The notes under the pieces: generated by a model
What the model saw: only the letters and a program-made list of their open reading frames with translations
Told to the model about the DNA's origin: nothing
The model's database searches: none
Made by a program: the position numbers and the translations under genes
Part shown: one piece after another, positions 27,818 to 37,081 of the stretch
Layout: each line of letters starts with the position of its first letter
Position numbering within the stretch: position 1 is the first letter of the stretch
DNA from: Paenibacillus sp. Soil750
Lineage (GTDB): Bacteria; Bacillota; Bacilli; Paenibacillales; NBRC-103111
Assembly (NCBI RefSeq): GCF_001428045.1
Contig: NZ_LMSD01000023.1
Coordinates: forward strand, 1 to 64,000
DNA length: 64,000 nt
Direction of reading: 5' to 3'

Positions 27818-30097
27818 TTGAAAATAAAAGCGACGGATTCCAACATGAAATTCTCGGCTTCCATTTTCAGGTCCTTTACGGTAACCATCGTTGTAACAAT
27901 TGTGGTGCTTTCAGGCATTCTTCATGTTTATTTTGAAGATATCTCGTTAAAGCAGACATACGGTCAAACGTTAACGAGTCTTGCCCAGACTAGTCAAGAG
28001 GCTTCGATTATGGCACTAAATGCCAGAACATTGGCTAAGCAAATTTATAACGATATGAACGTATCCAAGCTGCTTTATTTTTCTTCGGGAGATCCGCTGG
28101 ATACAAGCATTGCCATGGCCCAATTGAATTCGTACCGGGCGACATCGCTATTCATTGACTCTATTTACATTTATAACTATCAGAAGGATACGTTCTATAC
28201 AAGTGCGGATATTAGTACAAATTCGGTGTGGAAGTCAGAGGAGTTCTACGATACAACGGCTGTGGATCTAGTAAGGCATGCCTCTGATTATCAAACCTTA
28301 ATGCCGATTCCTCGGAAAATTCCATTTGAGAATCTGAAATTAAACATGCGGGAAAAGGAACGAGGGTGTTACAGCTTCCTGCTTTATGACACACTCTCGC
28401 CTAATGATAATAACGTCATAATCGTGAACATTTCCGAAACGCAAATGCACAAAAACATCGATGGGACGATCTCCAATTCGGATAAAAACACCTTTATTCT
28501 CGACAACCGAGGCATACTCATTACGAATAGTTGGAAGGATGGCATGTTGACGGACTTGTCAGACAAACCTTACATACAAAAAGTGCTTGGTGACAGCGAA
28601 TCGGAAGGTTATTTTGTCTCTGACGCAGATGGCGTTAAATCATTAGTCACCTATACAGCACCCGATGTGCTTGGCTGGCGATACATACGGATTGTACCTT
28701 ATACCGACATTACGAGTCGCATTAATGCTATGCGGTTTTACACCGTTGCGATTGCCGTTGCTATTTTAATACTCGGATTATTAAGCTCATATTTCATCAC
28801 ACGTAAATGGTCCACGCATGTGAACCGCAAGCTCGTGAAATTATCTACACTGGAGTTAGAACGAAGAAATCATTTCTTCGCTCTGCGACAAGACTTGGTC
28901 CGTAATCTGCTCTTGGGATCGGGAAGCAGCAATCCAGACGTATTGGAGGACAAGTTCAAATCCTTTGAAATTGGCTTAGATGCAAGGAAACAGTTCGCAG
29001 TAAGTGTGCTGAAGATTGACGGATACCAAGAGCTAGTGGCCAAATATAGCGTAGGAGATCGGAGTTTGCTCAAAATCGGCATCATGAACATTACACAGGA
29101 GCTACTCGGACCTTCGTGCCATTCGTTTGCCGTAGATATGGGGGACGAACGGATAGCAGTCTTATTTAACTTAGAGGAAAATGAGACGAATAGCCAGTCT
29201 GCTATGCCTGAAAGCCTTTGGCGACAAATTCAATCTTCCATAGCGGATTTCATCAAAGTTTCCGTTTCAATTGCTGTGAGTATGACAGGGGAGGATACGC
29301 GAAGCGTAAGTCGATTATATGCGCAGTCCACGGAAGCTCTATTTCATCGGCTTTTCTTTGGTTACAGTTGTTTGATTTATGCGGATCACATTGAAGCGCT
29401 GAAGAACAAAGCCTATGTGTATCCGATTTCGAAGGAGAAGCTATTAATTGAGGAACTGATGCTGGGGCGGATTAATGAGGTGCAGCGCATTTTCCGTGAG
29501 ATTATTGAGGAAACCGCAGGATATTCTTACATGTCTTATCATTTGGCTGTTTCACATTTGGCCTTCGCAGTGAACAACGCAGCTTCCACCATTCAGAAGA
29601 ACAATGATATTTCTTTGAATTTAAGTGTCAATGCGCTGCTCTCCGGTTTAAACGGGGCAGAACTGGTTGAGCACATGTACCAACCGTTCTTCGATGTATT
29701 CGAGCAGGTTTCGAATAGCTTGGATGATAAGAAAAGCACGAGGCATGACGAAGTCGTAGCTAAAATTATGGCCATTGTGCAGCAGAATTACATGCAACAT
29801 GAGCTTTCACTGGATAGTATTGCTGAGGAAATGGGCTTATCTGCAACGTATATTGGTCGTTTATTTAAAAAGATAACCTTAAATACGATTCTGAATTATA
29901 TCATCGAGGTACGCATGGCCAAAGCAAGGGAACTTCTACTCACTACAGAACTTCCTATTGGGGATACCGCAGAAAGAACGGGGTTCTCAAACAGTCCATA
30001 TTTTTATAAAGCGTTCAAGAAAATAAATGGTGTCACGCCTGCCGACTTCCGTAGAAACGGAAGAATACTCGATGAAAACATGCAAGATATTGGGTGA
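27818..30097 (+). CDS. Membrane-bound AraC-family regulator with extracytoplasmic sensor
   Basis: About 759 residues. TM1 is near the N-terminus (SFTVTIVVTIVVLSGILHVYF), followed by an extracytoplasmic sensor of about 250 residues (Cache-like, ending near GWRYIRIVPYTDI), TM2 (VAIAVAILILGLLSSYFI), a cytoplasmic linker, and a C-terminal AraC DNA-binding domain (LDSIAEEMGLSATYIGRLFK; second helix-turn-helix in YFYKAFKKINGVTPADFRR). It is a one-component sensor that bypasses phosphotransfer. Start is uncertain: TTG 27818, 6 bases after AGAGGTGA, is preferred over GTG 27809. It probably activates the importer and GH30 genes downstream (30269-35249). Confidence 0.88.
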   Translation: MKIKATDSNMKFSASIFRSFTVTIVVTIVVLSGILHVYFEDISLKQTYGQTLTSLAQTSQEASIMALNARTLAKQIYNDMNVSKLLYFSSGDPLDTSIAMAQLNSYRATSLFIDSIYIYNYQKDTFYTSADISTNSVWKSEEFYDTTAVDLVRHASDYQTLMPIPRKIPFENLKLNMREKERGCYSFLLYDTLSPNDNNVIIVNISETQMHKNIDGTISNSDKNTFILDNRGILITNSWKDGMLTDLSDKPYIQKVLGDSESEGYFVSDADGVKSLVTYTAPDVLGWRYIRIVPYTDITSRINAMRFYTVAIAVAILILGLLSSYFITRKWSTHVNRKLVKLSTLELERRNHFFALRQDLVRNLLLGSGSSNPDVLEDKFKSFEIGLDARKQFAVSVLKIDGYQELVAKYSVGDRSLLKIGIMNITQELLGPSCHSFAVDMGDERIAVLFNLEENETNSQSAMPESLWRQIQSSIADFIKVSVSIAVSMTGEDTRSVSRLYAQSTEALFHRLFFGYSCLIYADHIEALKNKAYVYPISKEKLLIEELMLGRINEVQRIFREIIEETAGYSYMSYHLAVSHLAFAVNNAASTIQKNNDISLNLSVNALLSGLNGAELVEHMYQPFFDVFEQVSNSLDDKKSTRHDEVVAKIMAIVQQNYMQHELSLDSIAEEMGLSATYIGRLFKKITLNTILNYIIEVRMAKARELLLTTELPIGDTAERTGFSNSPYFYKAFKKINGVTPADFRRNGRILDENMQDIG

Positions 30098-30268
30098 ATA
30101 ACCTGAAAATCGTAAAAAGTGAGTGCGGACGTGGAAAATAATGCCTTCAGGCAGTAAAAAATGATAATAGTCGGATATGGTTAGTTGCTCCAAACATGGA
30201 AAAAGCTCTAGTATTGGGCTTGCAACCAAGAAAATTCACAATCCACAAAGGTTGGAGGGGAGCAGAGG

Positions 30269-31192
30269 ATGACAGCTTTAAAAGGGTTCTGGACGGAATT
30301 GTCCAGGAACAAAATTATGTTTCTAATGGTAGCTCCTGCGATTCTTTTTTTTATCGTATTCAGCTATACCCCCATGGTCGGTATTTACTTGGCCTTCACG
30401 AAATTCAGCTTCGATGGGGGAATCTTCGGCAGTCCATTCATCGGCATGGAAAATTTCAAATTTCTGTACCAGTCCGGTACGCTATGGAATCTGACGAAAA
30501 ATACGGTCCTGTTTAACTTGGCCTTTATTTTCATCGGTAATTTCCTTCAGCTAATTTGCGCTATTTTCTTGAGTCAGATTATGAACAAATATTTCAAGAA
30601 AATAACCCAGTCGATTATGTTCTTGCCTTTCTTCATCTCATGGGTTCTCGTTGGAGCCTTCGTTTTCAACTTGTTCAACTCTGACACAGGTGTAATAAAC
30701 ACGATTTTGAAGCAATTAGGTGCGCAGCCGTATGATTTCTATTTAAATACAACACCTTGGAAGTACATCATTGTGTTCTTCAATGTTTGGAAAGGACTTG
30801 GATATGGCACCGTTATCTATTTGGCGGCGATCATGAGCATTAGTGATGAATATTACGAAGCAGCCGAAATCGATGGGGCCCATATTTTCCAGCAAATAAG
30901 GCACATTACAATTCCACTGTTGACACCGACTTTTATCTTACTCATCATTTTCAGTTTAGGTGGGATTCTCAAAGGGCAGTTCGATTTGTTCTATCAAATC
31001 ATTGGCAGCAACGGGTTGTTGTATGACGCAACAGATATTATTGATACCTATGTGTATCGAGCGCTCGCGGTTAATTTCGATATTGGTATGGGTTCAGCGG
31101 CAGGGTTGTACCAATCCTTCTTCGGTTTCGTACTAGTTCTGACAGTGAATTATATCGTGAAAAAAGTCCGTGAGGATTACGCCTTGTTTTAA
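30269..31192 (+). CDS. ABC sugar transporter permease, LplB type
   Basis: A 307-residue permease with six membrane segments and an EAA loop (YYEAAEIDGAHIFQQIRHI). The N-terminal KIMFLMVAPAILFFIVFSYTPMVGIYLAF is typical of the LplB/YtcP-associated class that imports complex oligosaccharides. ATG follows a long purine-rich site (GGAGGGGAGCAGAGG). The preceding 171-bp gap from the regulator gene presumably holds the promoter; I could not pick one. Confidence 0.93.
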   Translation: MTALKGFWTELSRNKIMFLMVAPAILFFIVFSYTPMVGIYLAFTKFSFDGGIFGSPFIGMENFKFLYQSGTLWNLTKNTVLFNLAFIFIGNFLQLICAIFLSQIMNKYFKKITQSIMFLPFFISWVLVGAFVFNLFNSDTGVINTILKQLGAQPYDFYLNTTPWKYIIVFFNVWKGLGYGTVIYLAAIMSISDEYYEAAEIDGAHIFQQIRHITIPLLTPTFILLIIFSLGGILKGQFDLFYQIIGSNGLLYDATDIIDTYVYRALAVNFDIGMGSAAGLYQSFFGFVLVLTVNYIVKKVREDYALF

Positions 31193-31246
31193 GTAATTGC
31201 ATACGAAGCCAGTTTTGCTATCGCAAAACTTATAGGAGGGACTTAA

Positions 31247-32137
31247 GTGAGACGCAAGAGAGATCCGCAGACAATGATTTTTATAGCCATTGCGTACGGG
31301 ACGGTAGCGCTTCTATCGGTGCTTTGTCTGCTGCCATTTTGGTTAATTATATCCGGTTCATTTACTTCGGAAAATGAGATTATCGGAGAAGGGTTTAAGC
31401 TGTGGCCGAACGCTTTATCCATCGATGCTTACAAAGCGGTCTTCTCGAATCCTGATCAAATATTCCGTGCATATGGGGTGACCATTTACATCACACTTAT
31501 AGGCACGATCTTCGGATTGTTCCTAACATCCATGGCTGGTTACGTCATTGCTCGCAAAGATTTCAAGTACCGCAATTCGGTCGCGTTCTTCATGTATTTC
31601 ACAACACTATTTAGCGGGGGTCTAATCCCTTGGTACATTCTGATGGTGAAATACTTGGAATGGAAGGATAGTTACCTAGCTATGCTGATACCGGCGATGA
31701 TCAGTGCTTGGAACATTATTTTAATGAAGAATTTTATGAAATCGATTCCAGACTCCATTGTTGAGTCCGCACGTATTGATGGCGCGAATGATTTCACGAT
31801 TTACAGTCGTCTCATTCTCCCCTTATCTACACCAGGACTCGCAACTATAGGCTTGTTTCTTGCTCTGCATTATTGGAATGATTGGTTCACCGCCAATATC
31901 TTCATTACGACAGCAAGCAAGTTCCCGTTGCAGTTCTTCTTATACAAAATACTTGCAAATGCCGCCGTATTGCGTACGGACATAGCTGCTAATTTGGCGG
32001 CGGTTAATTTCAAAGCACCTGCGGAAACATTGAAGATGGCCGTCGCCGTCGTTGTTACAGGACCTATCGTCCTGCTGTATCCATTCGTTCAGAAGTATTT
32101 CGTTAAAGGACTGACCATCGGTGCAGTCAAAGGTTAG
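31247..32137 (+). CDS. ABC sugar transporter permease, YtcP/LplC type
   Basis: A 296-residue permease with six membrane segments and EAA loop (PDSIVESARIDGANDFTIY), ending in the family signature FVKGLTIGAVKG. GTG start with GGAGGG 6 bases upstream. A small hairpin AGTTTTGC/GCAAAACT (31211-31230) lies in the 54-bp gap from the LplB-type gene. It pairs with that permease; no ATPase gene is nearby. Confidence 0.93.
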   Translation: MRRKRDPQTMIFIAIAYGTVALLSVLCLLPFWLIISGSFTSENEIIGEGFKLWPNALSIDAYKAVFSNPDQIFRAYGVTIYITLIGTIFGLFLTSMAGYVIARKDFKYRNSVAFFMYFTTLFSGGLIPWYILMVKYLEWKDSYLAMLIPAMISAWNIILMKNFMKSIPDSIVESARIDGANDFTIYSRLILPLSTPGLATIGLFLALHYWNDWFTANIFITTASKFPLQFFLYKILANAAVLRTDIAANLAAVNFKAPAETLKMAVAVVVTGPIVLLYPFVQKYFVKGLTIGAVKG

Positions 32138-32205
32138 AACCACGGTTAGAACCGGTAAATCGGCTAACATAGATATCTTTTGTCCCATTATAAGGAGGAG
32201 TCAAA

Positions 32206-33786
32206 ATGAAAAGAAAGATCGGCACCCTTTTAGCCGGTGTGATGTTGGCAGCAACGGCTTTGACGGCATGCAGCAGTAATAGCGGAACAACGCCTAGTGC
32301 ATCATCTGCACCTGTAAAAGCAGAAGGAAATCAGACAACAGTGCCAACACCGTCAGGACCGGATACATCTAAATCCGTGGAACTTGTGTGGTATTTGGTA
32401 GGTGATGTCCATCAAGATACACCGAAGGTTATGGAAGAATTCAATAAAATGCTGAAAAAAGACTTGAATGCGACAGTTAAATTAAACTTTACGACGTGGA
32501 ATGATTGGCAGACGAAATATAATCTGTTGCTGACAGCTGGCGAGAAGATCGATATGATCTTTTCTTCCTCATGGGCAGGGTACTTCAAATATGCGAAGCA
32601 AGGTGCTTTCTTGGATCTGACTGCGTTGCTTCCGAAATATGCACCACAAGTTCAGAAGCAAGTACCTGCGCAAGATTGGGGCGATGTTACCATTGGGGGC
32701 AAAATCTATGCGGTTCCTAACACGAACCCAGAATATACGCCGAATGGGATTGTTTACCGTGAAGACTGGAGAAAAGAGTTAAACCTGCCAGAAATCAAAG
32801 ATCTTGCGTCCATTGAGGCGTACCTCGATGGCGTTAAGAAGAATAAGCCTGGTGTGATTCCAATCAACGGAAGCGCATGGAACGAAGTGAGTACATTGTT
32901 CTCTGCCGTGAACGGGTATCAGACGATTGGCGGCGAGAGTAAAGTTATTGTAGCCAAAAACTATAACACGCCAAGAGATATTGTTGCGTATCCTTTTACA
33001 CCTGAATATGCGGACTGGGTTAAGAAAATGAAGGAGTGGGCAGACAAAGGCTACTGGTCCAAGAACACACTGTCATCTAAACAAGAAGCTGGAGATTTGA
33101 TCAAAGCAGGCACAGGTGCTATGTATTGGCGGAATCCGCCGGGCGCTGCGGGCTTCATTACGGATGTACAGAAGAAAGATCCGAAGATGGAAATCGGCTA
33201 CTTCCCGTTCACTCGTATGCAAGGATTTGCCATGCCTACGATGGCGATTGCCAACGGTATGGCTATTCCGAAGAGCGCAGCCAATCCAGAACGTTCACTT
33301 ATGGTGCTGGAAAAAATCAGAACCGATGCGAAGTACTATAACTTGATCACATACGGGCTTGAAGGATATAACTATGATTTGATTAACGATGGTAAAAATA
33401 TTGTTACACCGTCGAAGAGTCAAGATGCAACAAAGGTAACCGCTTATGGTATTGCTGATTGGGGCTGGAGAAACAAACCACTTATGAAGGCTGGAGTTGG
33501 TGGTTGGGATGGTTTAGATAAGTTGAATGATGAATTTGCAAAAATGAGCAAGCCGGATATTTTCTCACCAATAACAATGGACTACGACCCAGTGAAAACC
33601 GAATACGCTGCTGTTAATCAAGTGATGGAGCAGTATGGTAAGCCACTGATGATGGGATTAGTTCCAAATGTGGATCAAGCGATCAAGACGTACCAAGAGA
33701 AGCTGAAATCAGCTGGTATTGATAAAGTACTTGACTATGTGAAAAAAGAAGCTGCGGCTTATTACGATGAAAAAGGCATAAAATAA
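32206..33786 (+). CDS. ABC sugar transporter, solute-binding lipoprotein, LplA type
   Basis: A 526-residue extracytoplasmic lipoprotein. Signal peptide with lipobox LTAC, then a low-complexity Ser/Thr/Pro spacer and a large family-1-type binding fold (VELVWYLVGDVHQDTPKVMEE; TAGEKIDMIFSSSWAGYFKYAKQGAFLDL). This longer class pairs with LplB/YtcP permeases. ATG with AAGGAGG 9 bases upstream. A stable stem-loop follows and separates it from the GH30 gene, which would favour higher binding-protein expression. Confidence 0.93.
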   Translation: MKRKIGTLLAGVMLAATALTACSSNSGTTPSASSAPVKAEGNQTTVPTPSGPDTSKSVELVWYLVGDVHQDTPKVMEEFNKMLKKDLNATVKLNFTTWNDWQTKYNLLLTAGEKIDMIFSSSWAGYFKYAKQGAFLDLTALLPKYAPQVQKQVPAQDWGDVTIGGKIYAVPNTNPEYTPNGIVYREDWRKELNLPEIKDLASIEAYLDGVKKNKPGVIPINGSAWNEVSTLFSAVNGYQTIGGESKVIVAKNYNTPRDIVAYPFTPEYADWVKKMKEWADKGYWSKNTLSSKQEAGDLIKAGTGAMYWRNPPGAAGFITDVQKKDPKMEIGYFPFTRMQGFAMPTMAIANGMAIPKSAANPERSLMVLEKIRTDAKYYNLITYGLEGYNYDLINDGKNIVTPSKSQDATKVTAYGIADWGWRNKPLMKAGVGGWDGLDKLNDEFAKMSKPDIFSPITMDYDPVKTEYAAVNQVMEQYGKPLMMGLVPNVDQAIKTYQEKLKSAGIDKVLDYVKKEAAAYYDEKGIK

Positions 33787-33812
33787 GTACTAATTGATGT
33801 TAGGAACACTTG

Positions 33813-33870
33813 AAGGCCAAAAGCGGCACACGACGGGAACGTCGGAGCTGGCTGTTGGCCTCTCGTTTTT
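33813..33870 (+). terminator. Stem-loop / partial terminator after the binding-protein gene
   Basis: AGGCCAA near 33814 pairs with TTGGCCT at 33855-33861, enclosing a CGACG-GGAA-CGTCG hairpin, with a T-run at 33866-33870. It probably reduces read-through from the binding-protein gene into the GH30 gene or stabilises the upstream mRNA. Confidence 0.55.
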
Positions 33871-33890
33871 ATGAAACCAATGGAGGTGTC

Positions 33891-35249
33891 ATGGGCATGC
33901 GCAATGTACAAGTATGGGAATCAACGATCGATGAGACTAGGAAATTGACTAAAATGGAATCGATTCGATTTCGTGAGGGCATGGAGTTCAACACAGAATA
34001 TATAATCACAGTAGATGAAACGGTGACTTACCAGCAAATGGACGGGTTCGGCGCTTCGTTCACCGATGCATCGGCATGGCTAGTTGCGAACTTGTTAACA
34101 GATGAGCGTAGGGAAGAACTCATGCGTAAACTATTCGACCGAGAGGACGGAATTGGAATATCATTCCTGCGTCAGCCGATGGGAGCTAGTGATTTTGCAT
34201 GGAAAATCTACAGCTATAACGATGTGTTGCCTGGCGAAACCGACTATGAACTTACACGGTTTAACATCGATCATGATCGGTCGTATATTCTGCCCCTTCT
34301 ACATCAAGCTCTGAAGCTGAACCCTAAGCTGAAAGTGATGGCTTCGCCTTGGAGCCCGCCTGGCTGGATGAAGACGTCTGACAACATGATCGGCGGGAGG
34401 CTGAAACCGGATTGTTATGTTGTGTATGCCGACTATTTCGTGAAATTTCTAGATGCCTATCTAACTGAGGGGATTCCGATCTATGCGGTTACGATGCAAA
34501 ATGAGCCAGGCTATGAGCCCAAAGAGTATCCGGGGATGATCGTGACCCCTGAGGAAGAAGCTTTGTTTATTAAGCGTTATCTGGGTCCTCGTCTAGCGCA
34601 TCGACAGCAACCTACCAAAATTATGTGCTACGATCATAACTGGGATGTACCGATGCATCCCGAAGCTATCTACGAAGACGCCGAAGCTAGCCAGTATGTT
34701 GCTGGGACAGCGTGGCATGTTTATGGTGGTCGACATGAAGCCATGTCGCAAATTAAGGAGAAATACCCTGACAAGGAAGTGTGGTTTACGGAGGCATCCG
34801 GCGGGCAGTGGATTCCTCCGTTTCATGATGCTTTTATGGATCAGATGAAGCATGTCATCCGTACAACAAGGAACTGGTCAAAGTCTGTAATTTGGTGGAA
34901 TATCGCCTTAGATGAGAAGAATGGACCAACTGTCCTCACACGAAGCACGTGCCGCGGAATTGTGAAAATCGATCAACAGACGGGGGAGCTTACTTATAAT
35001 CTTGATTATTACACGCTTGGTCATATTAGTAAGTTAGTGCAGCCAGGAGCTTATCGAATTGCTTCACCCACCTATGAAGATGACGTGGAAACGGTAGCCT
35101 TTCGAAACGAAGATGGCTCCAAGGTGTTGATCGTGTCGAACCGGACTACGGATACGAAAATGTTGGCTGTTGTGGACAGCGGAAATAGTTTCACATATAC
35201 GATTGCTGGGGGAGCGGCTGTTACTTTGTTGTGGCGAGAGGATGAGTAA
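33891..35249 (+). CDS. Cytoplasmic GH30 beta-glycosidase
   Basis: A 452-residue glycoside hydrolase family 30 enzyme of the glucosylceramidase-like type. Conserved blocks: QQMDGFGASFTDASAW, ASPWSPPGWMKTSDNM, MQNEPGYEPKEYP with acid/base Glu205, and VWFTEASGGQW with nucleophile Glu301, then the C-terminal beta-sandwich. No signal peptide, so it should act inside the cell on imported oligosaccharides. The start is ATG 33891 or 33897, both after GGAGGT. It shares the SPWSPPGWMKT core with the GH30 domain of the giant surface enzyme, suggesting outside and inside stages of one pathway. Exact linkage specificity is unknown. Confidence 0.92.
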   Translation: MGMRNVQVWESTIDETRKLTKMESIRFREGMEFNTEYIITVDETVTYQQMDGFGASFTDASAWLVANLLTDERREELMRKLFDREDGIGISFLRQPMGASDFAWKIYSYNDVLPGETDYELTRFNIDHDRSYILPLLHQALKLNPKLKVMASPWSPPGWMKTSDNMIGGRLKPDCYVVYADYFVKFLDAYLTEGIPIYAVTMQNEPGYEPKEYPGMIVTPEEEALFIKRYLGPRLAHRQQPTKIMCYDHNWDVPMHPEAIYEDAEASQYVAGTAWHVYGGRHEAMSQIKEKYPDKEVWFTEASGGQWIPPFHDAFMDQMKHVIRTTRNWSKSVIWWNIALDEKNGPTVLTRSTCRGIVKIDQQTGELTYNLDYYTLGHISKLVQPGAYRIASPTYEDDVETVAFRNEDGSKVLIVSNRTTDTKMLAVVDSGNSFTYTIAGGAAVTLLWREDE

Positions 35250-35394
35250 TAAGGATGGGAATATACGCTTTTCCTTGATCATCCTTATTAGTCTAATTGC
35301 AATCATAGCGATGTTTGGACTGATGAAGGTTGTTTTTGGAACGGCGCAGGCTAGCTTAATTAATTCGGTAAACCTGAGCTTTGTAGAGTGCTAA
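35242..35394 (+). CDS. Possible 50-residue single-pass membrane peptide
   Basis: An ATG overlapping the end of the GH30 gene (ATGAGTAATAA contains its stop) opens a 50-codon frame. It has one strong hydrophobic segment (FSLIILISLIAIIAMFGLM) and an Ala-Ser-rich tail ending in Cys. GAGAGG precedes it, but only by a base. It could be a small membrane peptide, or the signal-sequence stub of a lost secreted-protein gene, given that the DNA after it is a series of gene remnants. I recognise no family. Confidence 0.35.
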   Translation: MSNKDGNIRFSLIILISLIAIIAMFGLMKVVFGTAQASLINSVNLSFVEC

Positions 35395-35421
35395 TATTTT
35401 CGAACTTTACCCTCTCAGCGG

Positions 35422-36060
35422 TTAATCCGTGTGTCCTTCTGATTTATTTTTTCTATCTTTTGTCATGAAAATAACCGTTGAAGGAATCAGAGCAAAGCCG
35501 ATTAAGTCAATAATCTGAAACGTATCGCTCAACCATAACACAGTTAGTACAGTAGCCACTACGGGCTCTATTGAGGCCATGAGGCTACCTTTCGTAGCTC
35601 CGATTCGTTTAATACCCTCCAAGAAAAAGATATAAGATAGGATGGTTCCAAATAGGACAATAACACCTAAAGCAGCATATCCGCTGAAATTACTTATACT
35701 TTTCAATTCCCAAGGTTAAAGAGGATCAATAAAAGCCCTCCACCCAAAAGCATTCCCCATGCTGTAATGAGTAGGGAATTGAACTTTTTCATTAGTCGTT
35801 GTGAAAGGATGCTGTAAACAGCAAAGGCCATAGCAGATAATAATGCCCAAAATAAGGATACTGTTGAAAGGTGTAACGTATGGATATTGCCATGAGTCGC
35901 CACAATAAAGATTCCAGAGAATACAAGTATCACCGACAGAATTTCAGATAGAACTGGCAGCTTTCTCGATATTAATAAGGTAAGTAGTATAATAAAAGTG
36001 GGACTTGTATAGCTAATAAATGTTGCAGTTGCCGCATTGGAGGTAGCTACCGCTGCAAAG
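35422..36060 (-). pseudogene. EamA-family (DMT) transporter, truncated and frameshifted
   Basis: Two overlapping minus-strand frames together read as the later two-thirds of an EamA/RhaT drug-metabolite transporter: a 5' part with SYTSPTFIILLTLLISRKLP and VILVFSGIFIVATHG, and a 3' part with YIFFLEGIKRIGATKGSLMASIEP. The frame breaks near 35703-35706. The N-terminal region is missing, because similarity ends at about 36060, exactly where the plus-strand sigK fragment begins. Non-functional. Confidence 0.8.
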
Positions 36061-36538
36061 TATTGGAACGATTGGTCTGATCAAGGCGATCGAATCCTTC
36101 TCGCCGAATAAGGTGACGAAGCTTGCGACGTTCGCGGCGCGCTGTATCGAGAAGGAAATCTTGATGCATCTGCGTTCACTGAAGAAGACGCGCAAAGATG
36201 TATCTTTGCATGACCCGATCGGAACGGATAAAGAGGGGAATGAGATTACGCTCATCGACATCCTCGGCAGCGAGGCGGACGATGTGGTGGATGCGGTACA
36301 GCTGAAAATCGAGAAGTCGAAGATATATAAGAACTTAGAGATTTTGGACGACCGCGAGAAGGAAGTTGTTGTCGGTCGGTTTGGTTTGGAGCTTGGCGGT
36401 GAAGAGCGGACGCAGCGAGAGATTGCAAAGGAACTGGGGATTTCGCGTTCGTATGTGTCGCGAATTGAGAAGCGGGCGCTGATGAAGCTGTTCATGAATT
36501 TTATAAGGCGAAGCGGTAAAAGAATTGAATTCAGTTGA
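36061..36538 (+). pseudogene. sigK: Sigma-K C-terminal fragment
   Basis: The reading frame begins within the conserved region 2 (SIGTIGLIKAIESFSP, KLATFAARCIEKEILMHL) and continues through HDPIGTDKEGNEITLIDIL and the region 4 helix-turn-helix (TQREIAKELGISRSYVSRIEKRALMKL) to a natural-looking C-terminus at 36538. This is the mother-cell late-sporulation sigma factor SigK. The pro-sequence and about 80 N-terminal residues are absent, because the sequence changes abruptly at about 36060. A GTG at 36113 could start a shorter product like SpoIIIC of Bacillus subtilis. Most simply it is a truncated extra copy. A sigK split by an intervening element is possible but unsupported, since no recombinase gene is visible. 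Confidence 0.8.
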
Positions 36539-36597
36539 ATTGAATCGTATTCTTCATTTATTTGGCATCAAATAATGGGGGATGGGGGGCGAAAACA

Positions 36598-36878
36598 ATG
36601 ACAGCCTTAATTCAAATTGAGAATGTTAGTAAGTTTTACTATATGGGCGGCGAAACGATTCGGGCGCTGGATGATATTTCGCTAGATATCTCACAGGGCG
36701 AATTTGTTGCTATGAGCCAACAGGGGCGCTGGATTCGAAGACGGGTGCGGAGATCATGGATATATTCAGGCGGTTGAATGAGCAGGGTAGGACGATAATA
36801 TTAATTAAGCATGATCGGCAGGTTGCAGAGCAGGCGAAGCGGGTTGTGAGGTTTCGAGATGGGCGGTTGGTTCATTAA
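36598..36878 (+). pseudogene. ABC transporter ATPase with internal deletion (MacB/LolD-like)
   Basis: An ATG after a GGGGG-rich site opens a normal N-terminus (ALIQIENVSKFYYMGGETIRALDDISLDI, GEFVA). This breaks just before Walker A, and after about 36726 the sequence continues in another frame with the D-loop and beyond (ALDSKTGAEIMDIF; RTIILIKHDRQVAEQAKRVV; RDGRLVH). Walker A, the Q-loop, the signature motif and Walker B are all missing, so about 110-130 codons have been deleted. Such ATPases pair with MacB-type permeases, and none is present here. Confidence 0.85.
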
Positions 36879-36896
36879 AAATAATAAAGGTTAGTT

Positions 36897-36921
36897 ACCC
36901 TACGAGAAATCGTAGGGTTTT
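36897..36921 (+). terminator. Rho-independent terminator
   Basis: A perfect 9-bp stem ACCCTACGA/TCGTAGGGT with a GAAA tetraloop followed by a short T-run. It belongs to the dead ABC ATPase gene just upstream. Confidence 0.8.
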
Positions 36922-37081
36922 ATGAGTTTACATTAGTAGTTAATTAGAAATATGAAGTTGATGTTCACTAACGGATTGAGAGAGAAACGGTATTAGTGAC
37001 TGGATACTAAGTGATCAAGGAGTTAGTGACGACTACTACTATAATTAAAAATAATAAATAAAGCAGGTGAGATAATGGAAA

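Noticed and set aside
31737..31750. TGAAATCGATTCCA, identical to the operator at 27785
   Set aside because: Internal to the YtcP-type permease gene, where it encodes the conserved MKSIPDS stretch, far from a promoter.
36061..36538. Intact short sigma factor gene
   Set aside because: The frame enters the SigK homology in mid-domain with no start signal upstream, and region 1/2.1 is missing.
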